NCBI RefSeq assembly: GCF_964275005.1
Contig: NC_092695.1
Span: 10,679,697 to 10,743,696, forward strand
Length of the DNA stretch: 64,000 nt
Direction: 5' to 3'
Origin: Diadema setosum
Lineage: Eukaryota; Echinodermata; Echinoidea; Diadematoida; Diadematidae
Shown piece after piece: positions 26,313 to 37,560 of the stretch; position 1 is the first letter of the stretch; each line of letters starts with the position of its first letter. The notes under the pieces were generated by a model that saw nothing but the letters and a program-made list of their open reading frames with translations, was not told the DNA's origin and ran no database searches. Made by a program: the position numbers and the translations under genes.

Positions 26313-27610
26313 GAGGATGAGGAGGAAGAAGACAGGAAGAAAATGGAGGAGATGAAGAAAAAATGTCTCATATCATCAGATCATGACAACAACAGCGAGC
26401 TTCTCCAATGACGTCAACATCACCCACACAAGACTGCATATAGGGCACAAGACACACATGGGAACGGTGGCATAAAGGGAAAACAAACTCCTAAAAAGTA
26501 CAGTTTGCACACAAGGGATCACTACTTTACAAGTTTACGGGCAAATATATCTCAATATTGACCACTACGATATGTCATGGGCATCTACTCCGTAGCAAGT
26601 GTAAAGACGACTTACTTATTCATGCTACACTGTACCCTGCAAAACATACTTTATATCACAAAATAATCATAGCATGGACTTATTAGTAGACTTGTTAAGG
26701 GGGTAAACGCTGCATTTTTTTATAGTACAAATGTCCTACTTGGCACAAATGTTCCCAAGGGCAATTGAAAAATTTTCATCTAAAGAGACACTCTGTATCT
26801 ATGCAAATAAGCCTTAATTTCCATAATTTATGCAAAAATACATATAAAATTGTTAAAAAATATATGTGCATCCAGCAGAAATACCTAATTTGGTAGAAGT
26901 ATTCTATAGACTATGTAGAAATAATTCCTGGAAAAATTGATTTCATACCTATGTAAATACACATAAAATTTGCATAATTATGCAAGTTATTGTGCAAAAA
27001 TCTGCATTTTTGAAAGAATTTCTAATCTATTAAGCACTGGATCTGGTAGTCGCTGTTGAAGTAGTATATGCATGAAGTAGTAGTCGCTGTTGAAGTAGTA
27101 TGTCCATGAAGTAAACAAGCGGGTTTATTCAATGTATTCAAATGTAAGCAGTTCGTTTTTATTGTGAAATGTAAATGTATACATGCTTTTGGGCAGGGTA
27201 TATCCTTTGCGACCCAATGACTTGTGAGTTACTTGAATATATGAAGAAAAAAAAAAACATGAAAAAAAAAACACCTTTGTACCAAAGAAATGGCTTTATA
27301 TGGTTTTAATAATTATGTATTTCATTCATCCTCCGTATAATAATTATGTTGCTTCGAGAAATCAATAAATTCTATCATTTGAAAGAAAAAAAAAGATCTG
27401 GTAGTACAAAGTTTGAACCTGGGATGGATAATCCTTCGGTCAAAAGCAAATGATTCATCTAAAGAGACAAACTGTCTCTATGGAAACAACCTGTTATTTG
27501 CATAATATGCATTTCAAAACCTATACAAAGATAATCAGACAAACAAAAAGTAATCATGTGACAATGTCTTAAATCGCTTTGAAGTTAATATCCTAAAAGC
27601 TAATAGAATA

Positions 27611-28196
27611 AGACCCCGTTTACAGTGCGGGGCCGGGCTCGGCCGCGGCCGAGCCCGGCCTCAATTGCGCGACCGAGCCTCGCAATTTTGTCCGTTTACA
27701 CTGCTGGGCTCGGCCGCGCTTTTGATTCAAACCTTTCAATATTTTGTCGTAGTGGCGCTCTGCTTGTAAACAAATGCAATTTGGTATTGTCTGGTTTTCA
27801 GACCCTTTGCCAAATGAATTCCGTGGCGACGAAGTCGCCGTTCGGGCAAAGGCCTTTGCCGAAGGAAAGAATCCTTTGCAGGACAAAACCACCTTAAACT
27901 ATACTGGTTTTCGACGTTAATATCCTGAATAGCGAAAGATACAGGCAGAGGGTTTGGAAGCCAGACTAAAATTGGCCGCGCAATAATTGGCCGCGCATTT
28001 GGCACAGTTTGCGTTTACACTGAGAAAAGGCCGGGCTCGGCCGCGGCTCGGCCGCGGCCGAGACCACCTCCAGAGCGAGGCCAAATGCGAGGCCTATTTT
28101 GGCCTCGCATTTGGCCTTTTGCGCGTTTACACTGAAGCGAGGCTGGACTCGGCCGCGGCCGAGCCGCGGCCGAGCCTCGCACTGTAAACGGGGTCT
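27611..28196. mobile_element. GC-rich foldback element D, copy 1 (586 bp)
   Basis: Perfect ends: AGACCCCGTTTACAGTGCG on the left and its reverse complement on the right, flanked by TA on both sides. The inside repeats the module gtttacactg followed by a GGCTCGGCCGCGGCCGAG-type palindrome. A second copy lies at 30322-30864. CpG-rich frames across it are not genes. Confidence 0.85.
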
Positions 28197-29620
28197 TAGA
28201 CAATAATCTCGCAACAACACTCTTCAGTTGCTTGATTGTTTCCATATTATTGAATTAACTTAGGCATGTTATGCATAAATTATGTAAATAAGTATATTTG
28301 TTTCGAAACATATCGATCTTTGAAATCATTTTTACTATCAATTTTCCCTCATTGCATAAATGCTTTGCAGGGTGGGGAAAATAGATAGTGACACTCTTTA
28401 AATATGATTATGCAAATATAACAGTAGGGCCTACATAGCTACAGCATTGATATATGCCAATCGGAACAATATTGCTTACAAAAGGAACTTTTTTGTTCCT
28501 TGCAAACAGCACACAACTGAGGTCATGGTTAGAAAATCATTACAAAAAAAAAAAAAAAAAAACACTACCATAGTGAAAGCGTGAATTCAGATTTTCATTG
28601 CATTTTGTAGGCAACCAAGCGAATCAGAGGCTTTGTACATCAAACTGATTATAAACTTGTGCAAACTATGTGGATGCAAGGGTATCTGCACACATTAAGA
28701 ACTTTAAGAACATTAAGCTTGAGTTAGAATCAAAGTCTGTTTCTGAAAAAAAAAAGTTCCCTCAGTATACTACGAGCTGCTATGGCATGGCAACTGTGCT
28801 AGGAAATTTATACACAATAACATTGTGATAAGGCAATAATTTATGTAAAAAAAAATTCATGTGAACAATATACGAGGTGTTATACTTTAAGTCAAATAAT
28901 CTTAAGGCCGTGTCACACCAGGGAGGTGTAAGAAAAGGAGTGACAACTCTTCGTTAATTCATGCAAACACATGTTACATGTTTGGGTTCAAAGCGTTACA
29001 ATGGGATGTCTAGCATTCCACTATACGCTTTGAAGTCATGCTCTACCCCGCTCTAGTTGCAAGGCGAAGTTCGGAGACGAAGAACTCATTTCACCTTTCG
29101 TTGAATTACAAGCTTTATTTCCCCGTAAAATTTTACATGAAATACTCGAATTGATTAAGAGTAGTTTAGGAAAGAATTCAATATTATAAACATGTATTTC
29201 TAGTTTCTTCGTAATGCGCAAATCGAAATGAAATGAAAATTAGGCCCTGTTAAAAACTTAATATTTTTCTATGATGCGCACATTTCCGCATGTTAGTTTC
29301 CTATCGATCCTTTAATCTGGGATATTTTGATCTTTCAAATAAATTACTTCGCTAAAGCGTGCTCCAGCGTGCTTTTGAAATATTTGCTGTTAAAATTGTC
29401 AGTTTTACACTGCATTTTGATTCGCTGCTCCAATTCAAGGTACACAAATTCATTGTTTGCCATCACATTGAAAGAGAGAGCGAAATGCAGTAGGGCAAGT
29501 ATTTCTAGATGTGAGAGCGCTATTCCTGATTATTGATGCTCTCTTTTGTCAAAGCACCTGATTTCCACCTGTAGTTAAGCGCATGACTTCTCGGCGGTGC
29601 CGCGCATCCTTGAGAGCAGT

Positions 29621-30173
29621 GCCCTGTTGCATAACACCTTTACCGCTGGACTTACCGCTCCTTTCTAGCGGTAATGCCCCAGTCACATATAAACACGGAT
29701 GCTCAAGGATCTACACGGTGATCCGGGGAAATCCGGGGACGTCCGGGGAGATCCGGGGAGATCCGGGATTCTGGTATGACTGTACACACGGTATCAACAC
29801 GGCAGCTACACGGATAAGGCCGGAAGAGCGCGGCGTCTACACGGACAAACACGGCATCTACACGGATCAACGCGGCATCTACACGGCAGCCACACGGACC
29901 ACCCCGGATTGCTCTGCCAACACGGCAATCCCCGGATGACGCCGGATGTTTTTGACCTCCAAAAGTTGCCGTGTTGGCCTCCCGGCGTCAACACGGATCT
30001 CTCCCCGGATCAGATCCGGGGTGGTCCGGGGTGATCCGGGATGTCTATGTGACTGGGGCATTAGTCTTCAAATTAGCGGTAAAGCTTTTAATCCTTGATG
30101 CTGATTGGCTGTGACGCCTAATTTTGACGGTAGTTACCATTGAAATTCAACGGTAAGTTTTATGCAACGGGCC
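29621..30173. mobile_element. Element B, nested in element E (about 553 bp)
   Basis: The ends GCCCTGTTGCATAACACC and, reverse-complemented, GGCCCGTTGCATAAAACT are inverted repeats, followed inward by taccg/agcggta words. Element C sits inside it. Confidence 0.65.
29672..30063. mobile_element. Element C, innermost of the nest (392 bp)
   Basis: Perfect ends TAATGCCCCAGTCACATA and its reverse complement. The interior is built from short direct repeats of gatccgggg and ctacacgg. No open frame of interest. Confidence 0.85.
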
Positions 30174-30321
30174 ACAGGAGTTGTCTCTCCTTTTCTTACA
30201 CCTCCCTTGTCGTTACGCGGGCTTGTTGACTGTAGGGATTTTCCAGCATACCGGACATTCCTGAGGGCAGACAAGCATTTTAGCGAGGCAGTGCATGTGT
30301 CTTACTTGCTGGACGCGTTAA

Positions 30322-30864
30322 AGACCCCGTTTACAGTGCGAGCCCGGCCTCAATTGCGCGGCCGAGCCTCGCAATTTTGTCCGTTTACACTGCTGGGCTC
30401 GGCCGCGCTTTTAATTCAAACCTTTTAATATTTTGTCGTAGTGGCGCTCTGCTTGTAAACAAACGCATAGCCTGGTATAGCCTGGTTTTCAGACCCTTTG
30501 TCAACTGGATTCCGTGGCGATGAAGTCGCCGTTAGGGCAAAGGCCTTTGCCGAAGGAAAAATCCTTTGCAGGACAAAACCACTTTAAACTATACTAGTTT
30601 TCCACGTTGAGGGGGTTAATATCGTGAATAGCGAAATAGTACGGGCAGAGGGTCTGGAAGCCAGACTAAAATTGGCCGCGCATTTGGCCCAGTTTGCGTT
30701 TACACCAAGAAGAGGCCGGACTCGGCCGCGGCTCGGCCGCGGCCGAGACCACCTCCAGAGCGAGGTCAAATGCGAGGCCAATTTTGGCCTCGCATTTGGC
30801 CTTTTGCGCGTTTACACTGAAGCGGGGCTGGGCTCGGCCGAGCCTCGCACTGTAAACGGGGTCC
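30322..30864. mobile_element. GC-rich foldback element D, copy 2 (543 bp)
   Basis: Same ends and internal modules as the copy at 27611-28196, with some palindromic modules missing and scattered substitutions. It interrupts the left arm of element A: sequence on either side (ending gacgcgtta, resuming ctactta) aligns with one uninterrupted stretch of the right arm near 31480-31510. Confidence 0.85.
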
Positions 30865-32099
30865 TACTTAAATTCTACTTGCGAGTATACTGTGTGACCT
30901 TCGTACCAGTCTTTTGGGGGCTGACAACTCAGTGAAGGAATTCCTCTGAAGGAATGGCTGAAGTCCTACAGAATGTCTTGGCTGCATACGGGACTGCGAA
31001 GTACCTGCGTGGGAGTTGCCTGAGAGGTGCTGCCGCTAAGGACCTCCTACTGGCGTTCTGCGTGGACCTCTCCGGGCATTCCCGCGACTCACCCGGCAAA
31101 AAATTTGGTCATGCTCAAAACTTGGCTGCGGTTAAATCGGACTTGCGTGCGCACCTCCGGGCAACTACAGGCGAGATACGCGCTAGGTACTGTCAGATGC
31201 GGACCAACTGCGGAGAGCTCCGGGTAGCAAATTCGTTTCCCCGCAAGTCAAGCCGTAAACTTCCCCAGATGTGGTATGACAAGGCCTTGAGCATGCTCAA
31301 AACTTGTTCCGAGTGAGTCATGGGGGTTCGCTCGCAGAGGTACACGCAGAACACCAGTATGAGACCCTTACCAGCAGCACCTCGCAGCAACTCCAACGCA
31401 GGTACATCTCAGTACCTGTGAGTCGCTCGTAACAGAAAACGGATCGGTTTCAAAGCTCTCACGCAGGTCACACGGAATACACGCAAGTAGAAGGTAAGTA
31501 TGTACGTGTCTAGTAGGTAAGAAACAAACTCGCAAACATTCTTGTCTGCCCGCGGAAAATTTTCCTGCGTGCCGAAAATCCCTCCTCGCAACAAGCACGG
31601 TTAGCTTGCCCGGAAAGGTGTGACACGGCCTTTAGTCTCTGACTTGAAATCTGTCAATTTCAACTATAAATCAAAGCAGAAATAATATGTTCATGGCCAT
31701 AAAAGAGTATACTAGATGGCCTCTACAATAAGTAATAGGATGTGATTTGTCTACAGATCGTCACATACTACTGTTTGCGAGGATCGTAAATGTCATATTC
31801 TCCCTGGTTGTGATTGTTTTCCCTTGGGATAATGTAACTCTCTGGCGGTCCAAAGAATGTTATATTCCACCACATACCAGCTAATACCTGTTATTAAAGA
31901 TGATCATGACCTACATGATCTTGAAGCTTTTTCCAAAAATAGTTATGTTAACTGGTTTTGTGTAAAGATGTCAGAGGTAAAAAAGAAATACACAGGTAAA
32001 AATGTAAAAGGTAAGAATGTCAGAGGTTATACATGACTGTGTGCACCAAAATTAACTTTCATGCGACCCATATATCAAATGCAATGACGGTGATAACTA

Positions 32100-32740
32100 T
32101 ACTATGTCACTGAATTCCATGTCCTTTCCTACTTATTAAGAGGAAACAAAAACACTTGAGAGGGGAGGGCTTGACATTTTTTCGATAATTAACAAGGGAA
32201 TCACTGTCGGGTAGAACATGCACAAATATGTACTTAGTTTCATGATACCTTGATTCACAAGAAAAAGTGAAACATAGCACTTTCATTAGAGCTTTGACCT
32301 TTTGGCAGGAAATTTCCCAGAGAATCTCCATTAGGTAATACATGTACATATTAAGTTTCAAGAAAAATCCTACAAGCATTGCATAAATATGAGTGAAATA
32401 GGGAAATTTTGAAGGCCTAATTGACCTTGATCTTTGACCCCTGACCTTTGAAAAATGACCCCTAAATTCCCTAGAAAATCCCTGCCAATACCAAGTTCCA
32501 TGAAGATACCTTGAACCATTTGCAAGATACGGAGAAAAAAAGTGAAATTTTAAAATTTTCACCTGACCTTTGACCTCGTGACCTGAAACTCTCTAGAGAA
32601 TCTTATTTTGGTAGTACATGTATGTAGTCACTAAATTTCAAGAAAATACCTTCAGGCATTGCATAGATATGGGGGAAATAATGAAATTTTGAGCATTGAC
32701 CTTGAACTTTTTGACCTTTGACCTCTTGCCGATTTTACTT
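32100..32740. repeat. Satellite-like tandem units of about 130 bp
   Basis: About five degenerate units, each with a 'gcattgcatagatatg'-like middle, a 'gaaattttga' stretch and an end of the type ttgacctttgacc. The minus-strand frame of 151 codons across it follows the repeat period and is not a gene. Confidence 0.7.
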
Positions 32741-35074
32741 AAAAACTGCTCGGTTAATTGCCCCATCATACGTCATCCTTGGACCAAGTTTGGTAAAATT
32801 TGCTTAATCCAGTCTTGAGTTATCGCGTAAACTGATACAATTTCTTCAACCTTGACCATTGACTTCTGGTACATTCGGGTATTGATATGCACGATATGGT
32901 AATTAGGTGGTATTTGCAAAGAGAAATAGTGTTTTGATATTGCAAACCATTTCCTTTTGACTAAAGGATATGTATACTACTTTGGTAGTTTTTATCATAA
33001 AATGCAGTTCTTAGACTGTACGGAAAACTTTAAAAATAATGTTATTACTTTACTTTCTTTAGTAATTAGGTAAATAAGCTGGTAATGATGGTTCAATTAT
33101 TCAAATCCTTTTCTCATTTTGTTTCATAGAGTGTTTCTAACGGGTTATATCTATCTAGGATGAGATTTAAGGGTTTTTTAATTGAGTACAAATCAATTTG
33201 CATAACTTGCATAATTATGCAAATTTTATGTTTATTTGCATAGGTATGAAATCAATTTTTGCCGGAATTGTTTCAGCATTATCTATAGAATACTTCTACC
33301 AAATTAGATATTTCTGCTGCATGCACATATATTTTTATTACTTTTTATATGTATTTTTGCCTAAATTATGCAAATTAAGGCTTACTTGCATAGATACAGA
33401 TTGTCTCTTTAGATGAAAAAAATTCCAATTGTACCGAGGAACATGTGTGCCAAAAAGGACATTTGTACTATAAAATGCAGCGATCGCCCCCTCTTTTTTT
33501 ACCCTTAGCAAGCCTACTATTTGTGGATTTTAGTTAACGCAAACAAAACATTCTATACAACTTTGAATTTGTTGTAAATTCTTTTAAAAAGTCCTAGATT
33601 ATTATGAGTAACATTCAAATAATTCATTATCTACGTAATCAAATATTGTATTCAGTAATTATCATGTGCTTATCAATATGGTCACAGTTTGAAATTAGGA
33701 TACGAATACCGCAGTTGACATTATGACGAGTGCGTACCGTGTCACTATGGTTGACGATATACAAGTTGCGCAACAGGAACATGCATATTCCTATGATATT
33801 CTTATGGATGTAAGCGTTCATAATCTCTTTTGTGACATAGAATAATCAAAGTACACTCTATTTACAATGTCTTCATTTCAGCTATTAATTTTGATAAGAG
33901 TATGAATATTCATTGCACGGTGTATGACAACATGATATTCTTTGCCTTCGTTAGCATGCACTGAAAATAGCTATTCTAAATTAATGATAATTATGCACTA
34001 TTCTTGCAAAATAATTATGCTATGGATTATACATTTGATCAACTATACCGAATAGTACGGGCTCTGTCATGCACAAGTCTATACTATATACAGCCATTCA
34101 AAGCGCATATCGACCACAGCTCACTTTTTTTTCTCTCTCTCTTTAATAGAACAGTACTAGGATTGACTTTTATTAAAATCTTCCATGTTATACCACTTTG
34201 ATGATATTGTTTAACGGATTCGACATCACGCATTTTTACATGTATCAGTGTTTTGTTTTATTTTGCTCTTATCTTACAGAAAATAGTCTTTGCTATAAAT
34301 ACGCTGGTAAAAAAACAACAACAACAACGAACTGTCGTTCCTTATTAGGGTGCACGTGGATACAAAGGTACAACAATAATCATGCAAGCGCACAATTTTG
34401 CACTTACGCATTTCTTACCTTTGGCCTTTGGAACAACTATCAGTTTAACAAAACCTTTCGAATATCGATATGGAAAGGAGAACATGAAAAGTTGAAGGGA
34501 ACACTCACATTTACAACATTTAGATGCAGCAAAGTGCAATGTGATAGTATGAATTCAATAAGGTTTTGAGCATTTTCGCTTCTTTTTTCTTGTTTTAAGG
34601 AAGATATTTCTTTAAGAGTAATCGTTTCGTAAAAATGATATTCATTTAAACATTACTACTTTGAAATTTCAGTTTTTGGAAGGGAAAAAAGCAGGCCTAC
34701 AGAACGACATAGTTACGTGATACTCAGTGGCACAAGCCCAATATAAGAAAATATTACACTCTGGAAAATATAAGTGGACCCAAAACTCTTGCCGAAAAGT
34801 CGTAATTCTAATGATTATATATCATGTCACATCGATGAACTTCGATGAGTACGATACAGTGCTACATAGTATAGATTAATCACTAATACGGTTACTCTAT
34901 GGTATGCACACATAAGACACACATTCATACACACATAATATATATATTTTTTTTTTACAGCATCAGTGTATAGATAAGAATACATCTGTTTATCCTTTAC
35001 CGGTGGTAATATCTCAAAATGCCAATGACACACACAAACAGTTAATCAACGGTATTGAAAGTGCTAATACTTAC

Positions 35075-35761
35075 GTCATGAGTGGCGGAATCTGTTTCCT
35101 GTATTTTGAGAGCGTCTCATAGTCAGAGTTCTCCATCTTTGTCTTAAAGCTCGCCGGCAGCATACCGTAAGGATTCTCCTTCGCCTTCTTCTTCGGGGTT
35201 TTGGAGACGGGCGGAGCTTTCCCACTGTACCGGAAGGAATCTTTCGACGTCCTTGGTAAGTCGTCCCGACTCGTCGAGGGACGGGCAAGGCTGGAATCGT
35301 TCGCTGTGGACGCTGATGACGACGCTCCCGCCTCGATGGCTGCTGGAGCAGCGGCCGGTCTATTGTCGTAAACGGCAGTTTCGTTCCTACCAGCTCTTGG
35401 AGCACTCCCGTTGGACTGTGTCGCGTTTGAATTCTCGTAGATGGGTCCGTTTCCAGTACCACGATGTCCACCAACTCCGTCAACTCCGTTGTCGTAGACG
35501 GCAGTTCCGTTCCTACCAGCCCTAGACGGACTTCCGTTTGACTTTGTCGCATTCCGATTGTCGTAGATGTGTCCGTTTCCAGTGCTGCGATGCCCGTCGG
35601 CTTCGTCAACGTCGCGTACAGTGAGTACGACGTTCACTTGTCCGTTTCCTACGCCATTGGCGGTTGGTGTAGAGCCATTAGAACCAATTTTGGCGTGTAC
35701 GTCACCGTTGGAGCTGTACGCAGCGTTCTGGTATTCCCGTATCCCGACGTTAGATTTAGAC
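35075..35761 (-). CDS. Mucin-like gene exon 16: cytoplasmic tail with Tyr-x-Asn repeats
   Basis: A 687-nt exon, phase 2 to phase 2, between a TACAG acceptor and a GTAAGT donor; residues 1083-1311. It holds a 42-residue unit repeated twice in tandem (1140-1181 and 1182-1223), each with a first Tyr-Asp/Glu-Asn (IYDN, IYEN) and a second one (VYDN). A fifth, YQN, is at 1093. Tyr-x-Asn is the known binding consensus of the Grb2 SH2 domain once the Tyr is phosphorylated; use here is inference. Later come an Ala/Ser-rich stretch, a basic segment KTPKKKAKENPYG, and DYETLSKY. The tail is Asn/Gly/Ser-rich and probably disordered. The first codon is completed by exon 15. Confidence 0.9.
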
Positions 35762-36002
35762 CTGTACGGCCAACCAAACGAGAAATCAAATGGGGAGAAT
35801 GGGAAATGAAACTAGACTCGGAATTTGTCAAGACTGACAAATTAGGTGATCCGATTTTTTTTAAAACCAATGATTTGAGTCCTGATCGCAATAGGCATGA
35901 CCATATAGGTTTCATCTGTGTTTAGAGACATTGGCCGTGTGATATTTGGGTTCTCATTTAGAAAAGAGAGTCAGGTCTGCCATCTTTGGTACCAAATTCG
36001 GT

Positions 36003-37560
36003 ATACACTATAACGAAGATACAGAATGACGTATATTTGCACAGCCAAGATAGCATTTGAGCAAAAAGTGGTTATTTTGTGAAATGATTCTTGTAACATG
36101 GTCTTTGCGTGTGCAAAATATGGGAAAGATAGGACATGTATTCACCAAGATACAGGTTGAAACATTTATGACCTTTGACCCTAATTTACATACCCAAGAT
36201 GGTGTCTGATCAAGTACAGCGGGGTAGTTGTTATTTTACAAAATAATGTACGTGACATGAACTAAACGCGTGCAAAATATGGTTATGATGGGGGCTGTTT
36301 TTCTTGAGTTATTGCAAAGAAGTTGCAGAGAGAAAGAAATATCTCAATACATCGAATATAAGTTTGATTTCAACCAAGTTTTTTGACGTGATCTCGGCGT
36401 CGTATGAAAAAAATTGAGAGAACATTGACAATAGCCCAAAGTCTCAGCTACAACATATTAAAATCTGGGAGAAATTCACAGAAGAGTAAGTGAGCTAGTG
36501 CTCGATAAAGACCGTCATGTCAATTTTCATTTCCAGAAAAATTCCCTCCCACAGAGATAACACGTAAACTGGTTAAATTTGACAAGGTTACATTATATCC
36601 ATTTTCACGAGGTGAAGACATCATCCGATTAAAACTTTGATCAACAAAACTTAAAGAGTATTAAATTGGCTACAACACACTAAAATCTGGAAGAAATTCA
36701 CCGAAGGGTAAGTGAGCTAGTCGTCGATAAAGACAATCAGGTCAATTTTCACATCTAGAAAAATTCCCTCCCATAGAGATAACACGTCATAACGAAGATA
36801 CAGGAAGAAGTACATATGACCGTTGACCCCACTTTGCACAGACAAGATGGCCTCTAAGCCAAAAATTGTTATTTTGAGAAATGATCCTTGTAACAAGGTC
36901 TTTACGTGTGCAAAATATGGGAAAGATAGGACATGTATTCACCAAGATACAGGATAAAACATTTATGACCTTTGACCCTAATTTACATACCCAACACGGT
37001 GTCTGATCAAGTAGTTGTTATTTTGTGAAATAATGTACGTGACATGAACTAAACATGTGCAAAATATGGTGCTGATAGGATATGTTTTTCTTGAGTTATT
37101 GCAAAGAAAGTTGCAGAAAGGAAGAAATATTTCAATACATCGAAGATAAGCTTTAATTTCAACCAAGTTTTTGGACGTGATGCCGACTCCGTATGGAAAA
37201 ACGAAGGGCACTCTTACGATAGCCCAAAGTCTCAGCTACAACATAATAAAATCTTAGAGAAATTCACCGAAGCATAAGTGAGCTAGTGCTCGATAAAGAT
37301 AGTCATGTCAGTTTTCATTTCCAGAAAAACTGCACTCCCATAGAGATAACACGTAAACTGGTCAAATTTGACAATGTTACTTTTAATCCATTTTTACGAG
37401 GTGATGCCGTCATCCAATCAAAACGTTGTTATCATATGACTGAAAGACCATTTAATAAGCTACAACATATTGAAATTTGGACGAAAATCAACAAAAGAAT
37501 AAGTGAGATACGCTTGAGTGAACTTAAAATTTGATGACGTCATTTTGAAAATTTACTTTT
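36003..37560. repeat. Direct duplication, about 780-bp unit
   Basis: Sequence from about 36003-36620 recurs at about 36782-37400. Examples are 'gtgcaaaatatgggaaagat', 'catgtattcaccaagataca' and 'tatgacctttgaccctaatt', each about 780-790 bp apart. A shorter internal unit (agagataacacgt) appears three times. The content resembles dispersed invertebrate repeats. Confidence 0.8.

Larger units (their letters stand above)
28921..30206. mobile_element. Element E inserted in the left end of element A (1.29 kb)
   Basis: Terminal inverted repeats of 29 bp (28921-28949 and 30178-30206) match at 28 positions; the outer end is GGGAGGTGTAAGAAAAGG. When it is removed, the left arm of element A becomes continuous and aligns with its right arm, which shows E is an insertion. 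It holds element B next to its right end. Confidence 0.75.
28905..31632. mobile_element. Foldback element A, interrupted by later insertions (about 2.7 kb)
   Basis: The ends are AGGCCGTGTCACACC and its exact reverse complement, with TTA on both outer sides. The long internal arms are also inverted: 30207-31080 resembles the reverse complement of 31320-31616 once inserts are removed, for example 'agggattttc', 'gggcagacaag', 'ttctacttgcg' and 'tgtgacct'. The left arm is broken by element E just inside its terminus and by element D copy 2. No transposase was recognised. Confidence 0.75.
26684..33519. mobile_element. Large unit bounded by inverted repeats of about 310 bp
   Basis: The left arm (about 26684-26993) and right arm (about 33195-33519) are reverse complements with roughly 85% identity by eye. 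Shared words include gctgcattt, tatagtacaaatgtcct, catctaaagagaca, tttggtagaagtattctata, ttgatttcatacctatg and ttgcataattatgcaagtta. The ends are TAGTAGACTTGTTAAGGG and TAGTAGGCTTGCTAAGGG. This is either one DNA transposon with long terminal inverted repeats or two copies of one repeat in opposite orientation. No transposase was seen inside; the interior is taken up by younger foldback elements. Confidence 0.65.
25895..35074 (-). other. Intron 16 of the mucin-like gene, filled with nested repeats
   Basis: About 9.2 kb between tail exons 16 and 17. It contains the 6.8-kb inverted-repeat unit and its nested foldback elements (listed separately), a (GAA)n array and otherwise AT-rich DNA. No further exon could be supported between 33520 and 35074. 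Confidence 0.6.

Noticed and set aside
27620..28245. CpG-rich frames with Arg/Pro/Gly on both strands
   Set aside because: They overlap the palindromic foldback element on both strands and match its repeat modules.
32107..32562. Minus-strand frame of 151 codons
   Set aside because: It spans several satellite units, has no domain or splice support, and its pattern repeats with the DNA period.
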